From Nissolia schottii (lineage: Eukaryota; Streptophyta; Magnoliopsida; Fabales; Fabaceae): DNA of 64,000 bases. Numbering within the stretch: the first letter of the stretch is position 1; the number at the start of each line of letters is the position of its first letter. Both the position numbers and the translations under genes were made by a program. Of the stretch, positions 1 to 10,800 are shown one piece after another. Below the pieces are notes generated by a model that saw nothing but the letters and a program-made list of their open reading frames with translations, was not told where the DNA came from and ran no database searches. The stretch spans positions 1-64,000 of the forward strand of contig QANU01026700.1 of the NCBI GenBank assembly GCA_003254905.1, in the 5' to 3' direction.

Positions 1-2
1 AG

Positions 3-155
3 AACGGTATTTTTGCAACTCTCTGTGGATACGATCATACCCGACTGTACTGCAATTGGATTACTTGTGAATCTGAAAGCTGTAAAGAGGGATGTATTAT
101 TTTGAACGACGAGAGTAAAAATGCTTTCAACAGAGGGCTTGTTTTCCCTGTTTAA
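3..155 (+). CDS. possible 3' terminal exon of an unrecognised gene (partial)
   Basis: One frame stays open from the left edge to a TAA at 153-155, giving about 50 residues rich in Cys (roughly NGIFATLCGYDHTRLYCNW, then ITCESESCKEGC, then a tail ending GLVFPV). Base composition is more balanced than in the AT-rich DNA that follows. I do not recognise the family. The six cysteines spaced over about 25 residues could suggest an extracellular or zinc-binding tail, but that is a guess. The gene start and earlier exons lie outside the window, so it may also be a chance open frame. Confidence 0.35.
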   Translation, partial: NGIFATLCGYDHTRLYCNWITCESESCKEGCIILNDESKNAFNRGLVFPV

Positions 156-341
156 TTTATGAAATATTTGCTAAGGGAAAAAATGGGATGTTACATATGC
201 ATATTATTTTTTTGATAAAATAAAAAAAATGACTAACAATAATATAAATCTATATATTATATTTGTGTAGCCTACGTATGTTACTACCAATTATGATTGA
301 CCTAGTCACTAAGCATGAATTTCTACGCATATAATCTCTAA

Positions 342-1365
342 GGGCTTGTTTAGAAGACCTGATAGGATAAGGTCTCATAGGATTAGGTCTAATAGTATAA
401 TGCCTAATTGTACAAGGCCAATTTTTTTTTAGGTTGCCTGCCCGGTATCCAAGGCCTAGCCTTGACTAATCCGAGTCGACCCGAGTCGCCCGTTTGGCTA
501 TGGCGGGTGAGTCTCCCAGCAGGGATAATTGCATACACAAGATCTCGAACTCGGGACCTTACTTAAGCGATATCAAGTCGCTTATCACTTGGGCCAACCC
601 CCGTTGGTTAGGCCAATTTTTAATACCATACAATGTTTGGTATGTTAATTAAGATTTTGTGTCATATTATATTATATATTCGTCATTCTACAAATAATTT
701 TAATTATAAAAAATTTTGACCAGCATAAAATAATTATAGAATATTAAATTTATTAACTATAAAAATATAAATTTAAAAATTATTAATAATAATTATATTT
801 ATTGTCAATATTCACTAATTTCAACTATTTAGAATTTTAATTTAAATAATAATTTATATTAATTATTAAAAATTAAATTTAATATAATATTAAAATATTT
901 GTGCATTAAATGTAATATATTAATTATTTATTAATTTATTATAATAATTAATGAATTACTTTAATATTGAATACTTATTTTTATATTAAATATAATTTAT
1001 TGAAATAGATATTTATTGATAAATACTATTATAATTTAATCAATTAATTATTTATCTTAATTTTATTTATTTTATATATATTAAACTATTTATTGATATT
1101 ATTTATTTTAATTTTTATTTATTACATATTTTATTTAATAAAATAAAATAAAATGATTGAAAAAGGCATTATACGTCAAAAGCTGATAAAGTCTTATCAT
1201 TCATGTCTCCTAGGCAATATCAAGTTATCCATCAGTTTTGACATATAAAGGGATCTTGATAGATAAACTTATACAATATGTTGGTTGTATCAAACAACTG
1301 ATAAAGTCATAACATACTGTATTAACTTATCATATCTTGCCTTATGCGGTGCGACAAACAGGCCC
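342..1365. mobile_element. PIF/Harbinger-like MITE (about 1 kb) carrying a SINE
   Basis: The ends are imperfect inverted repeats: GGGCTTGTTTAG on the left and the complement of CAAACAGGCCC on the right. They are flanked by TAA at 339-341 and 1366-1368, the target duplication typical of PIF/Harbinger (Tourist-like) elements. The interior is extremely AT-rich, has no coding capacity, and is partly palindromic near both ends (GGTCTCATAGGATTAGG and related motifs on the left, CTTATCATATCTTGCC on the right). A tRNA-derived SINE sits inside at about 427-609. Confidence 0.7.
427..609 (-). mobile_element. tRNA-derived SINE, nested in the MITE
   Basis: Read on the minus strand it begins near a GGGGGTTGGCCCAAGTGATAAG block that matches a tRNA A-box region. 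A B-box-like GGTCCCGAGTTCGAGATC follows, then a GGATTAGTC / GGATACCGGG tail and an A-run (the T-run at 422-430 on the plus strand). A 12-base direct repeat AGGCCAATTTTT flanks it (415-426 and 610-621), as expected for LINE-assisted insertion. The SINE is therefore younger than the MITE it sits in. Confidence 0.75.
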
Positions 1366-1368
1366 TAA

Positions 1369-2429
1369 GTATACTATCTTCTATCTACTTACGCATGCTA
1401 GCACATGCATAATAATCATACATAATATCATAAAACATATTAAACACAATTGACTCGATCATATGAGATAAACCGTTCAACACACCAGGACCTCGAGTCA
1501 CCTAAAATGGCTGATGACTACAGGGGGTTGACCCTAGAAGTTTCTAATGGCATAATGTTGGCACCTAGAATGACCAACAAACACCACACCATGATATCCT
1601 CAAAATTTGGAAGAAACATATGCTGTAGGGAATTGCTGCAACGAACTGATATCACTATGGCGATCCAGCACTGCTATAGCGGTTTGAGACCGTTATAGCT
1701 ATGTTCATGTGTATGCCCCTTTTTTTTTTCTTTTTCAAAATGCCTTTATATGTAGTAATTGGTGGACAATGTGACGTATGTAGCATGACAACTTTTTATC
1801 AAATCTGCCTTCGTATGAAATCGAAAGAACATAGTGTATCTTTGCTGATTTCTCTTTAGTTCTATTCTCGTGTGCGTTCTTGTTAAAATGTCGCATTCTG
1901 ATGTTTTGTCAGTAAAAGTAGTCGCTGTAGCCTGTAAGAATTCCCTATTAAATGTTGATGTTGCAGTTTATGGTTGGCATATGTCAGACTGACATTTCAT
2001 TATTGGATGCTCATCCATCCCCATTTTATAAGAAAACAATAAATAAATACAATAACAACTGTATTTTTTAATGTTGTCCTACTAAACGAAAACCACTTAA
2101 GTATTTAAATATAAATTAATTCTCACCTAATTAATTATATATAAAAACATTTATTTAAATACACTTATTAACAAGTTTTAAATGAAAAAATTATTATTTG
2201 TAATATATTTAATATAAAAACATTTTAAAATCTTACTCCTTCAATAATTTTTTTATTTTTAATTTTTTAATTAATAAGTATTCTAAAAATATTTATGAAT
2301 TTTTCTTTTATTAAAATAAGTTATATTTTACGAACACACGTTAGAGAGGGAAAAAAAAACCTTCCTAATTCTCTAATCCATTCTCACTGCCATTGAAACT
2401 AATTAATGTTCAAACGAAGACATTTAGAA
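1369..2429. other. intergenic, AT-rich, no gene seen
   Basis: No reading frame here looks coding. Near 1650-1700 there is a short palindromic CTATAGCGG / CCGTTATAGCTA motif. A related motif recurs near 56250-56400, which suggests a dispersed repeat end, but no complete element can be delimited. Confidence 0.4.
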
Positions 2430-2700
2430 CACTACAAGAAAACAGACTATTACCGTCGACATTACCGTCAGAAATTTGGGTGGTTACCGTCGGTTCAACA
2501 TGTTACCGTCGGTATTACCGTCGGTCATCGAGCCAACGGTTAAGTGGTCGATGGTAATGAGATTAGCGTCGGACACGTCTAACTGGCGGTTATTTCCGTC
2601 GGGAAAAACCGCCGGTACCCGGTTTAGTTGTGACAAATGTGAACCGGTTTACCGTCTGAAAACTCCGACAGTAATTATATTAACTAATGCGAACCAGTTC
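2430..2700. mobile_element. CACTA (En/Spm-like) transposon terminus
   Basis: It starts with CACTACAAGAAAA, the usual terminal motif of legume CACTA elements. Closely spaced subterminal repeats of TTACCGTCGG and its variants follow between about 2450 and 2660; such repeats are where the transposase of this superfamily binds. No opposite terminus (TTTTCTTGTAGTG) was found in the window, and a copia relic begins directly downstream. This is a truncated end, with no transposase seen. Confidence 0.75.
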
Positions 2701-2764
2701 CACCTTTACTTCCTACCACAGGCCTAGAGGTACCACTTCCCTGATCTCCCCATCTAACTAATAA

Positions 2765-3575
2765 CAAGCATCCTATGCAAACTAGAGGAAAATTTGGTAT
2801 AGTTAAGCCTAAAACCAATGCATACCTCCCCCACCTACTTCGGTTGCTCAAGCATTGCTTTCTCCTCATTGGAAGAAAGCCATGCTTGAGGAATTTGATG
2901 CCTGCAGAAAAATAACACTTGGACTTTAGTATCACCACCTCCTCATGCCAATCCTATTGGTTGTAAATGGATTTATAACATTAAGAAAAATCTTGATGGC
3001 TCTATACATAGATATAAAGCTAGGTTAATTGCTAAAAGTTTTCATCTAAGGCTTGGGTTGGACTATGATCAAATCTATAGTCCAGTTATTAAACTGGCCA
3101 CCATTAGGTTAATCCGCACTATAGCTCTCTTTAGAGGTTGCCACATACGCCAATTTAATTTTAATAATGCTTTCTTAAATGGTGAACTTACAGAACACGT
3201 ATACATTCATCAACCTACTGGTTTTAACAAAGATAATCCCTTTTTAGTTTGTAAATTGAACAAAGCCATTTATGGCCTAAAAAAGGCCCCAAGGGCTTGG
3301 TTCTTACAGCACCAATTTGGTTTCACTAATGCTAAATCAGATCCATCTTTATTCCTTCTCTTTAGTACAATTTATCTTTTGGCCTATTTTGATGATATTT
3401 TGGTCACGGGTGATAACCCTCATGAGATTTCTGTTTTGATCAATCAACTTCATCATATATTTGCACTTAAAGACTTGGCACCATGAAGTTTTTCCCTGGC
3501 ATTGAAGCACACTATCCATCTCCAGGTCAGATAATCCTAACTCAAACTAAGTACATTTCTTATTTATTACTAAGG
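2765..3575 (+). mobile_element. Ty1/copia retrotransposon relic (integrase-RT linker and reverse transcriptase)
   Basis: The linker motif HPMQTRGKFGI with a following KPK lies at about 2772-2816. Next come the copia RT landmarks: HWKKAMLEEFDA, the CKWIYNIKK / HRYKARLIAK block, SPVIKLATIR, FNNAFLNGEL, YGLKKAPRAWF and the catalytic-site block YFDDILVTG. Only the pol centre is present. Neither LTR nor RNase H could be found, and the copy is broken, so it is an old fossil. It abuts a CACTA terminus upstream. Confidence 0.9.
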
Positions 3576-3589
3576 CTAATTTGTCACTC

Positions 3590-4260
3590 ATCTGTGTGTA
3601 AAGGATGAATTGATTTTTCAATAAATACAATTTCTTCCAAATTCACTTTCCTCATATGTTTCTGAATACCTTACACAAGACTTGTGAATGTGAAGGAGAC
3701 AACATCGTCCTTCCATCTTTTCCACGCATCCATTTTGGAGATCATAGATATGCTCAATGGGGATTAGGAGGCTTCTCTCACCCATGTTCTTCGTGAAGCC
3801 AACGGTTGTATTGATTTTTTTGGCCAAAGGTGACACTTCAAGTGACAATTGTGTTAGCGCAAGGTCTTCCTTCTTAGGATGTGACTATATATGGGACTCT
3901 TTTTGAAACTGCAGTTTCTTCGTTTTCCATTTTGAAGAACAAAGAAAAACACTTGATATAATTGTTTGAGATTAATGTTGATGCACTATTTGTGCAAAGA
4001 AGTTTTAAAATACCTTCATTTAATGTAACAATAAATAATTGATTTCCCGTATAAAATTATTTTATTCATACATTGCATCAAAATTAAATCATAATTTTAT
4101 TTTTTTTTAAATCTAGCTTACAAAAGTACAAAAATGTCACATAAAATCTAAAAGAGGCAAGAATTCTTCCCTTTTCTTGGTTGCCACGGGCTTCCACCAC
4201 CACCACACAAAAAAGGTAAATGAAAATATGGCTAAACCAGAGAAATTGCCCTTCAACATT
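3590..4260. other. intergenic; promoter side of the DUF309 gene
   Basis: No convincing gene. The last 200 bases before the ATG at 4269 should hold the promoter and leader of the next gene. I could not pick out a confident TATA box or start site. Confidence 0.3.
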
Positions 4261-4268
4261 CATCATCT

Positions 4269-5600
4269 ATGGCTCTTCTTCCCTCTTCTCTCAGAACTGT
4301 TTTCCATAACCCAACCCAACTCTGTCTTCCTTTCCTGACGCTTCATTTTCACAACCCCATCACCACATCTTTCAATCCTCTGACTCCATCAAAGGAGCTG
4401 CACCTCAACCGTAGATGCAGCAACTCCATGCTCTTGGGTGTTTCTTACAGGTATTTCACTGAAGAAGAAGAAGAAGATGAAGAGGAAGGCCACAACTTTG
4501 ATGAAGCAGTGGCTCTCTTTAATGGTGGAGAGTACTACAAATGCCATGATTACCTTGAAGCTCTTTGGAACAATTCTGAAGACCCCCCCAGAACATTGAT
4601 TCATGGAATTCTGCAATGTGCAGTTGGTTTTCATCACCTCTTCAACCAGGTTTATATATATGTTCATATATTATTAGGATTAAAAGTTTCTTCTTTTTTC
4701 TTTTCCTTCAAAAATGGTACTTGTATTGCGCATACCCTTTAGACATGTTGATCGACATGTAAATCACAATTGAAATAAGTACCAAATTTAATTATGTAAT
4801 GTAATGCGGGATACAGACAGAGAATGGATGTACAATGATAGTGAAGGCATAATACTAATTCTACACTAACTAAAGTTTATACTTATCTCAATTATGATCC
4901 TAAGATGTCTAACAGTATGTCTAAATGAGTACGTAGAAATTAAAGTACCCCCCCTCCTCCCAAAGGTTTTGCATGGATTTTGAGATCTTATCTAAAAATA
5001 TCTATTCATCATGGACCGTGTAGAACCACAGAGGAGCCATGATGCAGTTGGGAGAGGGACTATGCAAGCTGAGAAAGATGGAGTTCTCAAATGGGCCGTT
5101 TCACAAGTTTGAGAAAGAGATTTCTGCTGTTCTGGATTTTATCTACCAGACTCAGATTGAATTAGCTGCATGTGAGTAACGCTAAACCTTGAAAGGCCAA
5201 GCAGTCTTGTTAGGTTCTCGGTGAAACCTACACATGACTATATATCAACATTCAAAACATAATCTAAAATTATAAGTACATATAGATATTATAAAATCAC
5301 TAGTTGATATATTGTCATGTGTGAAATTCACCGTAAACTTGAAATCTACATTAATATTTTCTTCCCTGTGCAGGTAGTGAAGATATGTGTGTTGCAATGG
5401 ATCAATCTGAAAGATCGTACCAACTTCTGGGGGAATATGCTGCAGGGCAGCGTGTATATGATCTTGAACTAGGTCGTGATGCATCAGTGTACATTGTGTT
5501 CTGCCCTCAAGGGTCTTATGGTGCCACTGAACCCCCAAGGGTTAAGCTTCCCATACTTAAGGCTACCACGGAACATCTTATGGCCCATGAATACAAGTAA
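4269..5600 (+). CDS. DUF309-domain protein, probably plastid-targeted
   Basis: Three exons (4269-4649, 5024-5171, 5374-5600) join with GT/AG borders and consistent phases into 251 residues. Residues 1-60 are rich in Ser, Thr, Leu and basic residues with few acids, like a chloroplast transit peptide; a Glu/Asp run follows at 65-74. The DUF309 core is at about 76-125: FDEAVALFNGGEYYKCHDYLEALW, then the GILQCAVGFHHLFNQ helix. The conserved His-Asp after the Cys (residues 92-94) matches the family's EH/HD signature. Exon 2 continues with NHRGAMMQLGEGLCKLRK. The family is found in bacteria, archaea and plastid-bearing organisms and its function is unknown. The start is the first ATG, 5' of the transit-like segment. 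A frame read through the first donor is an intron read-through and was not used. Confidence 0.85.
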
Positions 5601-6743
5601 ATATCTTCACAAGATCAATCTTGTAGATCAAGAAGCGTGCAAAGTAAACATCCTTCACAAGTATTACTGAATAGAATCCTAAGGTAAAAACAGTTCCTGT
5701 ATTTATGTAATTAGGAAACGGAATGAACAGACCGGAAAGTTGTTTATATAATTTGCAAAAGATCCTAGTTCAACTGTTCATTTGGTATGCTTATTTTGAG
5801 TTCAAAATATCTTACAATCAAAAACTTTCCGTGATAGTTTAAAAAAAAAAAAAAATTTAAACCCAATATTCCTGGCCAAAATCCTCACACATAGCAAAAT
5901 TGTAGAATGCAAAATGGAGGCATGAACCTCCAACAAAATTCCTAGCATGAAAAAATAGAGAGACACTTCCTTTTTCCATTTCTAATACAATTTGTCAGCT
6001 ATCCCCGTTTGCCATTTCAGCCTCATGCTCACAACTCTGGGTCAACTTGGTGTAGATGGCAAGAGTGCTATGATCATATACGTGAGCTTCATGAAGTAGT
6101 CCAACTCTGATTAAAGCAGGAGAAAAATCACAAACATTAATGGTCAAGTGAAATTAAAATGAAGCAATGGATGGCAACATCATTAAGCGGAGTAAAATTT
6201 CACAATTGGAACAAATGGACTGTAATGTGTAAGGGCGGGTCAGTTCCATGTGCTTAAACATTTATCAAGGTTTAACCAATATTTGTTGTTGGGCAACCTA
6301 TGGCCAGACAAATTTTTTTATAATTTTATGGCAATGCATGAGTGGTGATGCTTAGTTTGAATAACATGGACTGCAGACTTTAATTTTCTACATGCACAAA
6401 ACTACATTCATCCACACCAAAATTTAGAGTACCACTCACAATAGGGAAAGAGGAAGACATCAGATCCTCTACAGGTCAATGGTTGCCTGACTGGTTTCCA
6501 AATCAATGATATGTAGAGGCTTTTGAAAATTTTAGGATCCAAATACTCTATAGAATCAAAGCCCTCAAGCTCACAAAAGGATGCACCTCCTCTTCTCAAT
6601 TTTGCATTAACACAAATCCCATTTCCATGGATAGACAGTGTTATGCAAATTTGTTGTTTATGTTTTGTTATTCAGTCATGGATGCATAGTAGTTATTGAG
6701 AAATAAATAAAGAATTTATATAAACAGATGGACCAGTGATCCA

Positions 6744-6860
6744 AGCTTAACCAGATCAATGCTAGGCTGGGTTTGCTGACTAATGATCAACTGAAGGCAC
6801 TTTGCCAAAACTATGTATTCTCATGTTTACTGGCAGATGGAGACAAACAGATCGGTTCCT
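6744..6860 (+). pseudogene. short coding-like fragment, parent gene not identified
   Basis: One frame reads KLNQINARLGLLTNDQLKA then LCQNY and LLADGDKQIG, an amphipathic, charge-balanced sequence unlike its AT-rich surroundings. The L-T-x-x-Q-L-K-x-L-C pattern recalls a SAP-type helix-extended-helix, but this is a guess from composition. No start codon, splice context or flanking exon is evident, so it is probably a decayed gene piece or a chance frame. Confidence 0.2.
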
Positions 6861-7317
6861 ATTTTACAACTTCATCCTTAATGATTTTTCTTCATTTTTC
6901 TTCCTTTCTTTTTTTCAAGTTCCTCTACGTCTCTCCCTTGCTAAAATATAAATTACCTTCATTACATACCGATCTTCCAAATAATACAGAATTTTCAAAT
7001 AACTCTTTTTCTAGATCACAGTTCCAGAAGAATGCAACTTTGTTATAGTTGTTAACTTCCCTCAACCTTTAATGTTCCAAGCTTTATCATCTTCTGTCAA
7101 TTCAGACATGGTCCTTTCTTTCTTGCTTTCTATTTATATTAAGAAAACATTAACTTAAATATAACGTTAGCTTTTTCATTAGTTTATTTGAAACATTATT
7201 AATCTTGGCAGCCCCTACACTACCAAGAAGACAATAATTGAAGGGACATTAGAAACCCAAATACATGGCATGCACATTGCACAGATACTAATACCAACAT
7301 CGTGCACACATACATAC

Positions 7318-7320
<3 letters not shown>

Positions 7321-7353
<33 letters not shown>
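7321..7353. repeat. (GA)n microsatellite
   Basis: About 16 uninterrupted GA units downstream of the PQ-loop gene. Confidence 0.95.
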
Positions 7354-7354
<1 letters not shown>

Positions 7355-7812
7355 AAGAGACCTGAAAATGCTTGTTCTTCCTCTTTTAAGTCACGGTCGA
7401 TCAGATGTTAATTACTTCTCTATAGGTCTGGGGGAGGTCCAAAAGCAGAAATATACAAATTGCATTAAAATCTAAGAATGATATTAAGGTGGACATCTAT
7501 TTCTTCTGCCTGCTAATTTTCTGCACATGGCTCAATAGGAATATCATATATTCATTGTCTTACTTTCTTCTTTCTAGAAAAAAAAAGTTTAAAAATTAGG
7601 GCAAGATATGTATTTCTTTTCTTTTCTTTACAGTTCAAAATGGTCCTTACGTCCTGGGCTCATTTTTTATTTTCTATTTTTTTTTTCTTCAGTGAGGCTC
7701 AGATAATGAACATTGATAACCTTTCAATTTAATAAGAAACTCTAGGTGTATCTTGCTAATCCTACAAATAACATGATGAGAAGAATCCACTTCTCTCTAG
7801 CAAGAATACTCT

Positions 7813-10800
7813 TTATAAATATATACAAAAAAAGGATACAAGAGCATCAAGCAGGACACATCCTCCTGCATCTACTAGCCATGGTAGATTAGGTTTGATT
7901 CTTGTCCAATCCAAGCTGCTCACAAGTATGCTACATAAAACGAAAAAGTTCATGTTCTTTTGAGTATATGAGATAATTTCACACCATCATTATATTTTCA
8001 GCTGGCCAAAGTGTACTAAGACTTAAGTTAGAAAAGATAACATAAACCAGCAGCATACCTTGCTACATAAGTTCCGTTCCCCATTATTGCGAAGAGAAAC
8101 ATCAAGGGATTGAGGCCCTGTTATATCATTAAAGGAAGCTTTACATGCTGCCATGTGAGCTAATTGATACCAGTTCATGCAAGTAGAAAAATATTTCTTG
8201 TACTGCTCTAATAAGGGTGATATAGTCAAGGGAAGAGACTTCTCTGCCGTAAAGCTACTCAATGTTCACTCACTAAATGATAAACAAGAATAAATACATA
8301 ATGAATCACAATTTTAATAGTTAGAGTCCCTAACCTCAACATGACCCCTTCTGATCTGCAAAATTGATAAGAACTCTGTCAATATAACAACCGGATTAAC
8401 AAGATAAAACAATCCAGCTGAAAGTGTATGAACTATTAAAAAATGAAACTTATTGGATGATTTTTAAATTTCCTTATTAGATGATTTTTAAATTTCCAAA
8501 TACACCACGTACAAGTTTATCATGGAAATAATAATTTCTATCATCTATCTTGTCCTAGTAATATGCAGAATTTTTATCTACACAATTTCCAACCAATGCC
8601 ACTCGAAAATATAACTCACATTTAAGCAAATTTGAGGTAGTCTTCCACCCAAATATATAAATGCCATTGCCCAACCAAGGAAGGTCCCAATGCCACTGCC
8701 TTCAGCTGCACCATTTTCTGGCAACTGATTGCCACTAACCTGCATATGCTGAAAGAATTAATGACAAATAGGGCAAGAGAAATCTCATTTTGTTTTTCTT
8801 TTGACATACATGAAATTTGAAAACAAATACGACCTTAGATGCTGTTTAAAATTGAATTTGAGTCATTACGAGAAATATTGTCACTCTATCATGCATAATT
8901 TACCAACAGTTATATGTCAGCAATGACCTAGTCAATGCCAAACAATAACCAAACAGTTTCAGATCAAGAATAACACATTCAGAAGGTTCTAACTGCTTCA
9001 GCAGGCATAGTCTTTTTAAAAGCGTACAAGATGAGGAATAAAATCATGTGTCTTCATCAGGAATGGGGAAGTCCATAGGAGAGGGTCACGTATGGTTTTG
9101 TACCTAAGTTGTGACTTGCATTACCTGAAAAAGCTTTCTTCCAACATAAATCACCACTTTTTGTCTTGGGTTTGGGACCATAGGATTAGCTCTTCTATCT
9201 AGTGAATGAAGCAGATTGACAGCACCAAGAAAAGTTATTGTTGATACCTGAACCAAGCTTAGATGTGATTAGACCTCAAAGCTGGCAATGTCACGGTTAT
9301 ATACAATGCTGGTAGTAGAAATAAAAAGCCTACCAAACAAAGAGTATTCTTGATCGGTAAAGATGGCGCAGATTGTCGAGCAGCAGCTGAACCAAGCAAG
9401 TTCTCTTGTATAGGATCTAAAAAAGAAGATGATGGTGTCATTCTTTGGGCTAAGATGGATCCTGCTGTTGGAGTATGACTTTTAGATAGATATCTTGCTG
9501 ACCTAATGAATTCAAAATAGCATAGGTTATTAATAAGAACTTTCCAATATTTTGAGAAATAAAAGACCACTAGAACTGTTGACAGCACAATTAGCCTTAT
9601 CTCTATATTACCACCAAAAGAGTCATGCATGCTCACAGTGATTCATGGAAAGAAGACAAATATTCTTGAATTTTAAACTTACAACTCTTTGATGAAATGA
9701 ATTCAAGTTTTTCAATTGTATACTGCCGAAGATTGAAGATTGAAGGAATCAGACATAATTATGTATACCAAACATATCCGGAGATTCAGGTTGACCAAAT
9801 AGCTAGAGCAAAAGAGTGTATATGGAAAAGACTCCAATGAGAAAGGTTAATTACTGGTAGAATATTTCTCTTCCAGTGGAAATATTTTGAGGAAGTGCTG
9901 GAAGAGGAATCGGAGAACTCAGCCCATTGCCTCTGTTGAAATCATCAAATTCATTACTCTTTTCAACATCGTTGCCTTTTTCCACTCCACTATTGATTTG
10001 TCCAATTTTTGTTGGTGTCTCAACCTGCCCATGCTTGGAATGATAAAATACAAAAGAAAATGATATATTAAGCAGTTAAAGTGCACGGAAAGTGTCTCAA
10101 ATTGTCCGGACTTGCTAACAAACTTCAGTTAAATTGTTGTATTCTGACCGAGCATATTGTGTAACTTCTCCCAACCGCTTAATATGATCATATAGTTGCA
10201 AGAGGTGGAAGAATAATGCCGTAATACTCTATGCAAGTATGCTATACCAATTTTTAACAAAATGTTCTTTTAGGATAGGAACTAGAAAAGATATTTTTTT
10301 ATGTGACTTACATGATATGGATTTAAAAACCTTTTAAACTGCAGAATGCAAATGACTGCCAAGATACCTCAAACAATGGAGCTACTAAATTCTCCTTCGA
10401 GGACCAGACCCACAGTCATGATTATAATCTACCCATACAGTTGAGTTGATGTGGATTATAAGAAAACCAAGAAGTTCGGTAAATGATTAGAACATAGAGT
10501 AAGAGGACTGACAAAGGCATATTTATTGAAATAAATCTCAATAGCTTATTTTTCATTCAGCATGCTACTCTTGACTCTCAGAGCTACATCCACATGTTTC
10601 CTCTGTTTATTTGAGATCAAGTGTTACTCTCTATCTGAGTCCAACTTCCTCAAAGGTTCTTTCATAATAAACTCCAGATTTCATTTTCATTTGAATTTAA
10701 AAAAGAATCTGGTACACCCACCAAACATATTGGATACAGAGTTTACCAAGAGTCCATCATTCAAGGGTTAGCTTCACTTCACATAAAACAATTTATATTA

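Larger units (their letters stand above)
5601..7812. other. intergenic between convergent DUF309 and PQ-loop genes
   Basis: This holds the 3' ends of two convergent genes. A (GA)n microsatellite lies at 7321-7353. A short coding-like stretch at 6744-6860 is listed separately. Nothing else was recognised. Confidence 0.5.
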
